This document shows, piece by piece, positions 52,927 through 60,960 of a stretch of DNA of 64,000 nucleotides; position 1 is the stretch's first letter; each line of letters opens with the position of its first letter. The notes beneath the pieces are model-generated. The model ran no database searches, was not told the DNA's origin, and saw only the letters and a list, made by a program, of their open reading frames with translations. Origin of the DNA: Sporolactobacillus sp. Y61. Lineage in GTDB: Bacteria; Bacillota; Bacilli; Bacillales; Sporolactobacillaceae. Both the position numbers and the translations under genes were made by a program. The stretch lies in contig NZ_CP159510.1 in assembly GCF_040529185.1 (NCBI RefSeq), forward strand, positions 744,001 through 808,000. The letters run 5' to 3'.

Positions 52927-54255
52927 ATGTCCAGTGTAAAGGAATCAACGTTCCACTTCAATAAAAAGATTAAGGCCAGTTTCTCAGGCGGCGCGCTTTC
53001 TTCTGATTCCGGCTTATTACTTTATCGAGAATTCGATGAAAAGACTGGCCTCAGTGAGTTGATCCAGGAAAAACTGTACGTGAACGATCCGGTCACTCAT
53101 GCCAGGCACACCAACCCAAAGGTGGTGATTCAGAAAATCTATCAGCACCTGGCTGGCTATCACACCGACGACCAGGCCGATGAGTTGGGAACAGATCCCA
53201 TATTCACGACCCTGCTTGAGAAGAAGCACCTGGCTTCCCAACCGCGGCTGTCCCGCTTTAATCAACGCGTGGATGCCGACACCGTTCAATCGCTGGAAGC
53301 CGTCAATCAAGCTTACCTGGATCGACTCTATGCCCTCAGGCCCAGTCAGCAGGTAGTGCTTGACGTGGATTCAGCCAATTTTGAGACCGCCGGGCATCAG
53401 GAAGGGACGGCCTACAATGCCCATTACCAGGACACCGGCTACCATCCGCTTCTCCTGTTTGACTCGCTGACCGGCTACTGCCTGAAAGCCGAACTACGTT
53501 CCGGCAATGTCTACACCTCCCGTGGTGTCGTCGATTTTATCCGTCCGGTGCTGGCACACTATCGCTCGCTCAATCCCGGACAGGATCTGGCCGTCCGGGG
53601 AGACAGTGGCTTCGCCGTTCCCGGGCTGTACAGCTTGTGTGAGGAAAAAGAGGTTTTTTACGCCATCCGTTTGAAGGCCAACCCCCGGTTGGCTGAAAAA
53701 GCACAGCGGCTTGTGGAAGCCCGTCAGAAAAAGCACGCCATGCCAGTCGGTTCTTCAGTCGTGTTTTATCGTGAATTTCAGTACCAGGCGGCTTCCTGGG
53801 ATCAGGCCCGGCGAGTTGTTGTGAAACTGGAGCGCCCGGAAGGTGAGCTCTTTTTCCAGCCGACCTTTATTGTCACGAATATGAGCCTTCCCGCTAAACG
53901 CGTCATTAAATTCTATCAAAACCGGGGCACGATGGAAAACCTGATCAAGGAAGGCAAGAACGGTTTTGCCTTTGATCAGCTGAGCAGCACCCGTTTTGAA
54001 GCCAACGCGGTGAAACTGCAGATTCGTATGCTGGCAAGCAATATTGAAGCCGGGTTTCGCCTGCTCTGTCTGCCGAAATCCGCTAAAAAGAAGCGGCTTT
54101 GTATGGATACTGTGCGCCTTCGCCTGATCAAGATTGCCGGCAGGCTCGTTCATTCCGGCCGTTCGCTCATTTTCCGACTCTGCAGTCACTGTCTTTACCA
54201 AAAGGTCTTCCGGCAGACGCTGGATCAAATCCATCGGTTGCCGGCATTGGCATAG
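52927..54255 (+). CDS. IS1380-family DDE transposase
   Basis: 442 residues, intact. Begins MSSVKESTFHFNKKIKASFSG and shows the family regions LDVDSANFETAGHQEGTAYN, VRGDSGFAVPGLYSLCEE and the C-terminal YQNRGTMENLIKEGKNGFAFDQLSS (quoted in part), whose Asp/Asp/Glu make the catalytic triad. ATG is preceded by AGGGGGCTCC. It moves its own element by cut-and-paste. Probably still active. Confidence 0.93.
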   Translation: MSSVKESTFHFNKKIKASFSGGALSSDSGLLLYREFDEKTGLSELIQEKLYVNDPVTHARHTNPKVVIQKIYQHLAGYHTDDQADELGTDPIFTTLLEKKHLASQPRLSRFNQRVDADTVQSLEAVNQAYLDRLYALRPSQQVVLDVDSANFETAGHQEGTAYNAHYQDTGYHPLLLFDSLTGYCLKAELRSGNVYTSRGVVDFIRPVLAHYRSLNPGQDLAVRGDSGFAVPGLYSLCEEKEVFYAIRLKANPRLAEKAQRLVEARQKKHAMPVGSSVVFYREFQYQAASWDQARRVVVKLERPEGELFFQPTFIVTNMSLPAKRVIKFYQNRGTMENLIKEGKNGFAFDQLSSTRFEANAVKLQIRMLASNIEAGFRLLCLPKSAKKKRLCMDTVRLRLIKIAGRLVHSGRSLIFRLCSHCLYQKVFRQTLDQIHRLPALA

Positions 54256-54417
54256 TGTCCAGACCATCAATCTTAAAAAATTCAGAATTTCTGTTGGAAA
54301 CGACGGGATTCGTCTGCCCTGAAAACGAGAAAATGGCTGTCCGCATGTTCCATGCGGGCCAACAGGCATTCAAAATCATCGTTAAGTTGTTCGCTTAGTA
54401 AAAATCTGTAAAATCCT

Positions 54418-54446
54418 TTGCGAAATTACCACCTAAACCATAGAAA
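54418..54446 (+). promoter_or_regulatory. possible outward promoter at the IS right end
   Basis: TTGCGA, 17-bp spacer, TAGAAA, 24 bp inside the IS end and reading toward ssb-rpsR. Each hexamer matches 4 of 6 consensus positions. If used, it would drive the operon genes now cut off from the rpsF promoter. Confidence 0.35.
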
Positions 54447-54470
54447 ATAAGCTGCTATGAATAATTCAGG

Positions 54471-54568
54471 AAGCAATTAATGAATTTGATCGTCTTGTGA
54501 AAATCAATGATGATGTCATTCGATTTATGACCATTAAAGACGAACGCAAGCCGGAAGAAGTAAAATAA
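54471..54568 (+). pseudogene. rpsF: 30S ribosomal protein S6, 3' part
   Basis: Starts with the duplicated AAGCAA and continues INEFDRLVKINDDVIRFMTI, then [10 protein letters not shown] and stop at 54568: the S6 C-terminus in the frame left at 52760. No ribosome site or start of its own (an ATG-like codon is internal), so it is not expected to be translated. It lies 22 nt before ssb. Confidence 0.93.
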
Positions 54569-54590
54569 AACAGGAATCGGGGGGATTCTG

Positions 54591-55112
54591 TTGATTAATC
54601 GGGTCGTGCTTGTCGGACGGCTTACCAAAACTCCGGAACTCCGTTATACACCAAATGGAGTGGCTGTAACAAGTTTTACCCTTGCTGTGGACCGTCCGTT
54701 TTCAAATCAGCAGGGTGAACGTGAAGCAGATTTTATTCCGGTAGTTGTCTGGCGCAGACAGGCAGAGAATGTGGCGAATTTCCTGAACAAGGGAAGTCTG
54801 GCTGGTGTCGACGGACGGATCCAGACACGCAATTATGAAAATAATGAAGGCCGGAGAGTATATGTGACCGAAGTCGTTGCCGACAGTGTTCAGTTTCTTG
54901 AACCCAAGGGTGCAAGACACAATGGTACTAATAACGGAGGGAATGCCGCTCCTGCCCCCACAGGAGATCATAACGGCTACGCCTCGCAGAAACAACAAGC
55001 GAGGCGCCCGAATGAAAATGGCAACAGTGATCAGAATGCCCCTTCTTTTGACGATCCCTTCGCAAATGACAGCAAACCAATCAATATATCGGATGATGAT
55101 CTGCCGTTCTGA
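54591..55112 (+). CDS. ssb: single-stranded DNA-binding protein
   Basis: 173 residues. OB fold starting [20 protein letters not shown] (start TTG, GGGGGG upstream) and the acidic C-terminal tip DDDLPF, which recruits partner proteins. A low-complexity Asn/Gly/Gln linker lies between. It is essential, so it must be transcribed despite the IS upstream. Confidence 0.97.
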   Translation: MINRVVLVGRLTKTPELRYTPNGVAVTSFTLAVDRPFSNQQGEREADFIPVVVWRRQAENVANFLNKGSLAGVDGRIQTRNYENNEGRRVYVTEVVADSVQFLEPKGARHNGTNNGGNAAPAPTGDHNGYASQKQQARRPNENGNSDQNAPSFDDPFANDSKPINISDDDLPF

Positions 55113-55148
55113 CAGGCATCCGACGAATAAAAGAGGAGGTGCACGGAT

Positions 55149-55379
55149 ATGGGTATGCGCAGATCTCGCGGTAAACGCCGTAAAGTATGCTATTTCACAG
55201 TAAATCACATTACTTATATTGATTATAAAGATGTTGATCTGCTGAGAAGGTTCATTTCCGAGCGAGGAAAGATCCTGCCCCGTCGTGTAACAGGAACCAG
55301 TGCGAAGTACCAGCGTCCGCTGACCAGAGCGATTAAACGCGCCCGTCAGATGGCCCTGCTTCCCTATACAGCGGAATAA
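55149..55379 (+). CDS. rpsR: 30S ribosomal protein S18
   Basis: 76 residues; GGAGGTGC precedes [23 protein letters not shown], then [20 protein letters not shown] are S18 hallmarks; the CxxC seen in zinc-type S18 is absent (single Cys). S18 normally pairs with S6, whose gene here is broken. Confidence 0.97.
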   Translation: MGMRRSRGKRRKVCYFTVNHITYIDYKDVDLLRRFISERGKILPRRVTGTSAKYQRPLTRAIKRARQMALLPYTAE

Positions 55380-55385
55380 ACAGAT

Positions 55386-55427
55386 AAAAAAGCAGTGGCA
55401 GCCAAAAAGGCTGCCGCTGCTTTTTTA
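55386..55427 (+). terminator. terminator after rpsR
   Basis: AAAAAAGCAG..GGCAGCC / GGCTGCC..CTGCTTTTTT, 5-nt A-loop. Bidirectional in appearance. Confidence 0.9.
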
Positions 55428-55486
55428 AAGTATCAGAAAAACGAATCCTCTGGCGGCGTCTGCGGTTTGCCGGTCAGCAATGTTCC

Positions 55487-56059
55487 TTAATAATAAGGAG
55501 CCATCATCAGATAGACAACGACGCCTGTCAGGCTGACATAGAGCCAAATTGGCATGGTCCAGCGAACAATCCGTTTATGCTTTCGCACCTGCATCGTCCA
55601 GCCCCAGACCGTTGCAAACGGAGCAAGGAAAACAACCAGGGCGGCAAGTGTACTGTGCGTAATCAGAATAAAAAAGTAAATCGGGCGAACCGATCCGGTA
55701 CCGCCGAAGTGTGCAGGCGGGGCAATAAAATGAAAGGAAAGATATGACAAAAGGAACAGAAAGGTTGTCGTGAAGGCAGCAAGAATAAATCCGCGGTGCA
55801 GATTAATCTTTTTTTTCTTAATGGCAATAAGTGCGGCGACAAGAAAAATAAAGGTAAAACTGTTAAATACGGCGTTAAGTTTAGGAAGAATATAAATATC
55901 GTCGTTCACTTTCCCCTGATAGCCAATAAATGGTGCAAAAAACAACAGCAAAATGGCGACATTGGCAAGGATTGCGAAAGTGATGATCGGGAGGGCGTAA
56001 TTCTTCCCTTTTTTGTCATGTATGCGTTCAGTGTCTGCCCTTTGTATCCTTTTATCCAT
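55487..56059 (-). CDS. DUF420 family membrane protein (YozB/CtaM-like)
   Basis: 190 residues, about five membrane segments, with conserved HRGFILAAFTTTFLFLLSYL and ITHSTLAALVVFLAP and histidines in the membrane. Members (YozB, CtaM) are needed for terminal oxidase maturation in some Firmicutes; whether that holds here is inferred. Alone on the minus strand. Confidence 0.85.
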   Translation of the reverse strand: MDKRIQRADTERIHDKKGKNYALPIITFAILANVAILLLFFAPFIGYQGKVNDDIYILPKLNAVFNSFTFIFLVAALIAIKKKKINLHRGFILAAFTTTFLFLLSYLSFHFIAPPAHFGGTGSVRPIYFFILITHSTLAALVVFLAPFATVWGWTMQVRKHKRIVRWTMPIWLYVSLTGVVVYLMMAPYY

Positions 56060-56142
56060 TATGACTCTCCTTAACTTTCAGATTAACATTCAATCTCACT
56101 TTCTATGATAGGGGAGAACCGTAATGGAAGCAAGAAGAAGCC

Positions 56143-56793
56143 TCAGGGGTTATCTTTGTTTTCAGAAAGCAGATTTGTCGTAATTTCTTTGATCCGTTTC
56201 TGCTCGGTTGTTTCCTCTTCAATCAATTCTTTCAGGATCACATGGATAAAATAGGAGACTGACGGCATTTCTCTGAATTTGATAATCGAGGACAGAGCTT
56301 CCTGATAAATCTGGAAAAACAGGGGCTCAGGGTTTCCCTTCTGTATTTCGCCGTATGCTTCATAAAGCAGATCGATCTTATCAGCAACGGACAGGATGCG
56401 TCCTTCGAGTGAATCGTCTTTTCCTTCTTTAAATCGGCTTTCATAGACTTTCCTGAATTCAGGAGGAAACTGATGATCCAGAAATTCCTGTGTCATGGAA
56501 CCTTCCACCTGAGAGAAAAGCTCTCTTAATTTAGGGAGTGCATATTTGACCGGGGTTTTAATATCCCCTGTGAACAGTTCGGAATAATCATGATTAATAG
56601 CCCGTTCATAGACTTTTTTCCAGTCTACCGTGTGACCGCTTTGATCTTCTACTGTCGCGAGAAACTGAGCGATTGTCGCGACTTTAAAAGAATGACTGGC
56701 AACGGAATGCTCCTGATACTTGAAAACGCCCGGGCAGCGATAAATACCTTCCAGGTCCGAAAGGCTTTGAAAATATTTATGAATGCCCATCAT
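56143..56793 (-). CDS. HD-domain hydrolase, YfbR-like
   Basis: 216 residues. Metal-binding HD pattern: His in HSVASHSFKV, HD in INHDYSELFTGDIKTPVKYA, and a distal Asp in SVADKIDLLYEA. The HDYSE..GDI..PVK string matches YfbR-type 5'-deoxynucleotidases, longer than E. coli YfbR. Substrate unproven. Confidence 0.85.
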   Translation of the reverse strand: MMGIHKYFQSLSDLEGIYRCPGVFKYQEHSVASHSFKVATIAQFLATVEDQSGHTVDWKKVYERAINHDYSELFTGDIKTPVKYALPKLRELFSQVEGSMTQEFLDHQFPPEFRKVYESRFKEGKDDSLEGRILSVADKIDLLYEAYGEIQKGNPEPLFFQIYQEALSSIIKFREMPSVSYFIHVILKELIEEETTEQKRIKEITTNLLSENKDNP

Positions 56794-57044
56794 TAATTCC
56801 CCCTTTCATATCATGTCTGTGTACTCTGAATAAATAATTCTGATCAGTATAGACTTCATCAGGAAAAGAGTCAACGGGTTTGTTCTGTTTCGAACTTTTT
56901 ACGATGTTGATTTTTTCTTTTTTATCTCAAACAGGAATCCGTTATTTTTCGCATTGTCAAAGCTTTGCCTGCTGATTTTGTTAGATTTTCTCATGATTTT
57001 TGAAGTGATTCCCGAATGAGCTGAAAAAAGGCAGACGGCTCCTG
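56794..57044. other. AT-rich intergenic DNA upstream of the HD gene
   Basis: No gene seen. It probably holds the HD gene promoter. Confidence 0.4.
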
Positions 57045-57102
57045 TTATCCACAATTTTGGTTTTTAAAATGGCTGGTGATGGGGTTATCCACATGTGGAT
57101 AA
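57045..57102. other. DnaA-box cluster outside oriC
   Basis: Perfect TTATCCACA at 57045-57053 and 57085-57093, and TGTGGATAA at 57094-57102; the last two form the palindrome GTTATCCACATGTGGATAAC. Three perfect 9-mers in 58 bp is far above chance. It is about 22 kb from oriC. B. subtilis has DnaA-box clusters outside the origin that bind and titrate DnaA. Confidence 0.7.
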
Positions 57103-57129
57103 CTTTTCAGACGGTAACCCGGCTTCTCA

Positions 57130-57373
57130 TTTTTTCCGATTGTTTTTCTTTGATACGTTTCAGAGCCTGCCAGCATCACGAGAGAGCCGGTCCGCATCGG
57201 ATATGCATTTTTGTCATGCCTCGGATTGTGTGCACTTCAAAACCGGGGGAAGCGCCCAGCCGACTGCTGACTCGCTCAACGGCTGTCCGTTTATTGTAGA
57301 GCCGTTGCGGCTTATAGTTCGCCCGATCAACAGGCGTGAAGACACGCCGATTGTCGGAAAATGACACCCTCAT
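57130..57373 (-). pseudogene. transposase C-terminal remnant
   Basis: Minus strand reads KPQRLYNKRTAVERVSSRLG, FEVHTIRGMTKMHIRCGPAL, then a frameshift and LVMLAGSETYQRKT. This matches the C-terminal end of DDE transposases of the IS1182-like / DDE_Tnp_1 type (RTAVERV.SRL...IRG..KM..RC.LAL..MLA). No N-terminal part was found nearby. Confidence 0.65.
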
Positions 57374-57555
57374 ACCCTGAGTGATCAGGCATGAGGCTGG
57401 CCTCTTACAGGTGAGTCCTTACCGTTTGGCCGGGCCAATCTTCTTCAGCGTATTGTGAATCCTTTCAAAGTAGCCATAGGCTATGTCCCGTCTTGGAGAG
57501 CTTTCATCCCACTTTCCTTTAAATAGGATGTTTTGTGCTTAGAGCAAAAAGTAAA

Positions 57556-57745
57556 ATAAGCGGATACTTTCCGGTTAGGGGCAGAACGGCACGCTTTTCG
57601 GAGGGGAGATAAGCAGAATTTTTTCCGATTAGGCCAGGCAAAAAGCTCCTTTATCCCGTTTCTCTAGTCAATAGGCGGAATCTCTCCACCTATTTTAGTT
57701 ATTCATAAATTTAATTACCGAGTAAGTAGAATTTTTCCGTCTATT
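57556..57745. repeat. four degenerate palindromic repeats
   Basis: Related units at 57556-57579, 57609-57633, 57671-57694 and 57722-57745, each of the form AT/TAAG(C/T)(G/A)GAAT..TTTCCG..TTA(G/T), with a partly self-complementary core. Spacing is 53, 62 and 51 bp. Similar AAGCGGAA-TTCCGCTT type intergenic repeats are familiar in other bacilli. The rest of 57374-58036 shows no gene; an open minus-strand segment near 57419-57530 (PRRDIAYGYFERIHNTL) is unidentified. Confidence 0.55.
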
Positions 57746-58036
57746 CATCTGACCATGCGCTTAACTGATCCCCCAACCGATAAGAGCACATCTCAGGAAA
57801 CCTCCACCTGTATTTTTCATCATGTTGGGATAAATTTCCCCGATCGTCCCAGATTTTTGATCATACGACTTCAGAATTTCCCCTGTTTTGGGAGAAAATA
57901 ATTTCAGAATTCCTTATCATCCCTTTTAATCCACATTGCAATCAGCTTTCCATTTCTTAAGAAGTATGACGGATAGACGGTTGAGAAAAGCCGGGTCACT
58001 GGCCGCGTCTGCAGCTTGTCGGTCAACAGGTTCTCT

Positions 58037-58507
58037 TTAATATCCGGCACTTTTTCTGACGGATTGATTCAGCCGGCTGATGTTCGCCATGACAGCGCCA
58101 CTGTCTAAAAGCGGCAGTTCTTTATCCTTCAGGAGGACCTTTTTTGATCGGAGGGGCAGATCACAGGCATATAGTTGTTCAGAAGAAAAGGAAATCGTGT
58201 CCCGGACAGCGTCTGCTTCAAGGGCACAGGCCCCGGAAGCAGACTGGCAGATGATGTATTTTTTATCCTCCGGCTTCAGTGCAGGGGAATATCCCGCCTC
58301 TAACAGTCCGGAAAGATCGAACAGAGGAAGCACTTCGCCTCTGTTTAGAATCAGTCCTGCAAAACAGGGATGCGTGACCGGAACATCAATTGCAGGAATG
58401 GGTTCAAGAATTTCCCGAACGTCACGTATCAGGAGTCCGACTGTTATGTCGCCGATGAGTAAGGTAAGGGCGACGTGGGTTGTTGTATCTGATGACATCA
58501 GTTGCAC
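58037..58507 (-). CDS. CheW-like chemotaxis coupling protein
   Basis: 156 residues, one CheW domain: VGLLIRDVREILEPIPAIDVP and FAGLILNRGEVLPLFDLSGL. It would link chemoreceptors to the CheA kinase or act in another signalling array. No other che genes are near, so a function outside classical chemotaxis is possible. Confidence 0.85.
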   Translation of the reverse strand: MQLMSSDTTTHVALTLLIGDITVGLLIRDVREILEPIPAIDVPVTHPCFAGLILNRGEVLPLFDLSGLLEAGYSPALKPEDKKYIICQSASGACALEADAVRDTISFSSEQLYACDLPLRSKKVLLKDKELPLLDSGAVMANISRLNQSVRKSAGY

Positions 58508-58570
58508 CTTCTGTTCATAATTTGATTCTTTATCACCTGTAGAATATATCGGTGTGTCATCGGATAATGA

Positions 58571-59503
58571 TTATTTTTTTAAATCAGGAACAGAATCGGG
58601 TTCGACAATTTTCTTTCCCTCATACCAGGGATTGATGTGGATCAGGACTTCTTCTACATCAGGAAATTTCGCCATGATTTTTTTGCGAATCTCCTCTGTA
58701 ATGTCGTCACCTTCCTGAATATTCAGGGAGGCGGGCAGACGGATCTGGGCATCAATCAGGATAACGTTACCGTGTTCCCTTGCCCGCAGAATATCGATCT
58801 TTTTTACTTCCGGAAAAGAAAGAAAGACCGCTTTGTACTTTTCCTGTATGTCTTCATCGACACTGCTGTCCATAAGCACATTGGTCGTTTTTTTTATCAT
58901 AATCACAGCAATTCTCAGTACGAGAAAAGAAACGACAATGCCGGCAACAGGGTCGCAATAATGTGAATAAGGCAATCCCAGAATCTGACCGATCCATCCG
59001 ATACCCAGTCCGACGGCAGCGGCAGATGAGGCATAGATATCGGCCAGATGATCAGAAGCAGTCGCCCGCAGGCTTTTGCTGTGATAAGCTAAAGCTGCTT
59101 TATTTGTATAAATATACAGGAACCATTTCCAGACAGCAGAGACAGCAGCTGCAGCAAACGCCCACACGCTGACGGGTGAAGCCGGTTCGAAAAGGGCCCT
59201 GACGGCATCAAAGATCAGAAATGCTGCAGCAGCAATGAGTATCAGAGCAACAAAGGCAGAAGAGATATCTTCCGCCTTGCCATGCCCGTAAGGATGTTCG
59301 ATGTCGGCGGGATGGTTCGACCATTTCATTGATCCAATGGTTGCGACAGACGCGATCACATCCCCTCCGTTATGAACACCGTCGGCGACGAGTGCGGTAC
59401 TGTGGAAAAAGATACCGAAGACAATCTTGATCACAGTCAGAAAAAAGTTGCTGATCAGGCTGACCCATGCGGCGAACAGGGCTTTTGGACCTTCATAGGG
59501 CAT
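58571..59503 (-). CDS. cation diffusion facilitator, possibly manganese exporter (MneP/MneS-like)
   Basis: 310 residues: six membrane segments (about 10-210) and a C-terminal cytoplasmic domain (about 215-300). Metal site A reads ADGVHNGGD (His-x3-Asp type) and SDHLADI in helix 5. HPYGHGKAE lies in the loop. The closest B. subtilis relatives by position and style are YdfM/YeaB (MneP/MneS). A MntR-like palindrome sits 24 bp before the start codon, which supports manganese. Start ATG with GGGGTGA. Confidence 0.85.
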   Translation of the reverse strand: MPYEGPKALFAAWVSLISNFFLTVIKIVFGIFFHSTALVADGVHNGGDVIASVATIGSMKWSNHPADIEHPYGHGKAEDISSAFVALILIAAAAFLIFDAVRALFEPASPVSVWAFAAAAVSAVWKWFLYIYTNKAALAYHSKSLRATASDHLADIYASSAAAVGLGIGWIGQILGLPYSHYCDPVAGIVVSFLVLRIAVIMIKKTTNVLMDSSVDEDIQEKYKAVFLSFPEVKKIDILRAREHGNVILIDAQIRLPASLNIQEGDDITEEIRKKIMAKFPDVEEVLIHINPWYEGKKIVEPDSVPDLKK

Positions 59504-59526
59504 GATTATTCACCCCGCTCACAAAG

Positions 59527-59541
59527 TTTGCCTGAGGCAAA
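59527..59541 (-). promoter_or_regulatory. MntR-like palindrome
   Basis: TTTGCCTGAGGCAAA, a perfect 7-bp inverted repeat around one base, 12 of 15 positions equal to the B. subtilis MntR box (TTTGCCTTAAGGAAA). It lies within the 5' leader, just before the ribosome site of the cation exporter. In B. subtilis MntR activates mneP and mneS from sites further upstream. Confidence 0.55.
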
Positions 59542-59559
59542 TTATTCATCATAAAAGAC

Positions 59560-59737
59560 AATCCGATTTCGAATTGTCTTTTAAAAGATATATTTTGTTT
59601 ATATTTATTCATATCCGCATACATACGGCATCAGCTCTCCAGAATTGCCGACAAACGGTCGGAACGTAAAAACACCCGCTTCAGTATTTCATACCGGCGA
59701 CGGGCTTCATGTAAAACGCTTTCTTAATTATATTATC
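59560..59737 (-). ncRNA. structured 5' leader of the cation exporter, possible riboswitch
   Basis: From the predicted start near 59737 the RNA shows CCCG..CGGG enclosing CGGTAT-GAA-ATACTG, then CCGAC-CGTTT-GTCGG, then CCG..CGG, then the 10-bp AAAAGACAAT / ATTGTCTTTT hairpin followed by U-rich sequence. It lacks the GGGGAGUAG of the yybP-ykoY manganese riboswitch. Ligand unknown; it could be protein-bound or merely structured. Confidence 0.4.
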
Positions 59738-59743
59738 GAGACT

Positions 59744-59772
59744 ATTATACACATGATACAGAGAAAAGACAA
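59744..59772 (-). promoter_or_regulatory. promoter of the cation exporter
   Basis: Minus strand TTGTCT, 17-bp spacer, perfect TATAAT. It would give a leader of about 235 nt. Confidence 0.6.
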
Positions 59773-59956
59773 GGCAGAGGAATCGCCCTCTTCGTAAGGC
59801 TTCCAATCGGTCCTGTTTTTATATTATAATGAAACTTATGGGCAGTATCCGTTAATCTGCCTGATCATTCCAGGAAATGGCTCGTTTAGATCCCGTAGCA
59901 GACTGCCAGTAAAATGGTTATGTTGTACGTCCGTTCCTGTACAGAGGTGCCTGATA

Positions 59957-60901
59957 ATGAAGAATAAAAACGCCCTGTTTCATGGGCTTTTGACACTCTT
60001 GTTTCTGAGTCTGTTACTGATTGTAACGGTATATGTGCCAGCTGTCTCTTTGCTGACAATCTGGCTGATACCGGTTCCACTCATGTATCTCACAGCAAAA
60101 TTTAGCTGGCCATATGGATTGGCCGGGTTCATTGCTGCAGCGGCGGTCCTGCTTATTATTCTGCCTGGACCGGGAGCTGTCATTCCGATCTTTTTCATGA
60201 TCATTGGGTGTGTCATGGGAGAGATTATCCATCGTAAGAAGCCCGCATTTGCCGTCCTTCTGGGAGGAAGTCTTGCCAGTATTGCCGTTCTGATTTTGTA
60301 TCTGGCCTTTTCCGTTCTTGTCATGAAATTCAATCCCATTACGGCATTTAAAGATATTGCGTCGCAGTCTATTGAACTTTCACTGAATCAGTTCGGCTCC
60401 CTTCTGAATCAGGATAAAGGGAAACTGCTTGAATTTTACAGAAACCAGCTGGATTATCTGGGTTATCTGGCGCCCTCATTGCTCGTCATGATCGGCGTTT
60501 TTTACTCGCTTATTGTTGAGCTGATCGCCCTTCCCCTTCTCAGGTTGCTGAAGGTGGATGTCCCCGGATGGATCCCTTTTCGGTCATGGCAGGTTCCGAG
60601 GAGCCTGATCTGGCTTTATCTGTTCGTCCTGGTTATCCAGTTATTCGTGCCGGCTGAGTCTGGAACATCATTCTATACGGCCCTGATTAATATAGAGTTT
60701 GTGTTCCAGATTTTACTTGCTATCCAGGGGCTGAGTTTTATTTTTTATTTTATGTACGTGAAAAAAGTGCCCATTGCCGTACCCATCCTCATAACAGTCG
60801 TTGTTCTGATTTTCAGTTTTCCACTGCTGCAATTGGTGTGGATATTGGGTATAATTGACCTTGGTTTCAACCTGCGCAAACGTATCCGCGGGAAACAGTA
60901 A
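59957..60901 (+). CDS. yybS: YybS family membrane protein (DUF2232)
   Basis: 314 residues, about eight membrane segments, beginning MKNKNALFHGLLTLLFLSLL. It lies directly upstream of gdpP as in B. subtilis. The family resembles substrate-binding S components of transporters; function unknown. Start chosen at ATG 59957 after AGAGGTGCC. Confidence 0.9.
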   Translation: MKNKNALFHGLLTLLFLSLLLIVTVYVPAVSLLTIWLIPVPLMYLTAKFSWPYGLAGFIAAAAVLLIILPGPGAVIPIFFMIIGCVMGEIIHRKKPAFAVLLGGSLASIAVLILYLAFSVLVMKFNPITAFKDIASQSIELSLNQFGSLLNQDKGKLLEFYRNQLDYLGYLAPSLLVMIGVFYSLIVELIALPLLRLLKVDVPGWIPFRSWQVPRSLIWLYLFVLVIQLFVPAESGTSFYTALINIEFVFQILLAIQGLSFIFYFMYVKKVPIAVPILITVVVLIFSFPLLQLVWILGIIDLGFNLRKRIRGKQ

Positions 60902-60960
60902 AGTAAGGAAAATGAATCATGCGAAACAGGCGGAATATGGGCCTCAGGAGCTGAATAGAC

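Larger units (their letters stand above)
52761..54470 (+). mobile_element. IS1380-family insertion sequence, 1710 bp
   Basis: Bounded by imperfect 17-bp inverted ends (left CCTAGAATATTCATGGC, right read inward CCTGAATTATTCATAGC, 13/17 identical). It is flanked by a 6-bp direct repeat AAGCAA (52755-52760 and 54471-54476) and carries one intact transposase gene. CCT-starting ends are usual in this family. The sequence directly left and right of it belongs to rpsF, so insertion is recent enough that the gene is otherwise undecayed. Confidence 0.95.

Noticed and set aside
59560..59737. yybP-ykoY manganese riboswitch
   Set aside because: The conserved GGGGAGUAG segment and its partner loop are not present, so only an unspecified structured leader is claimed.
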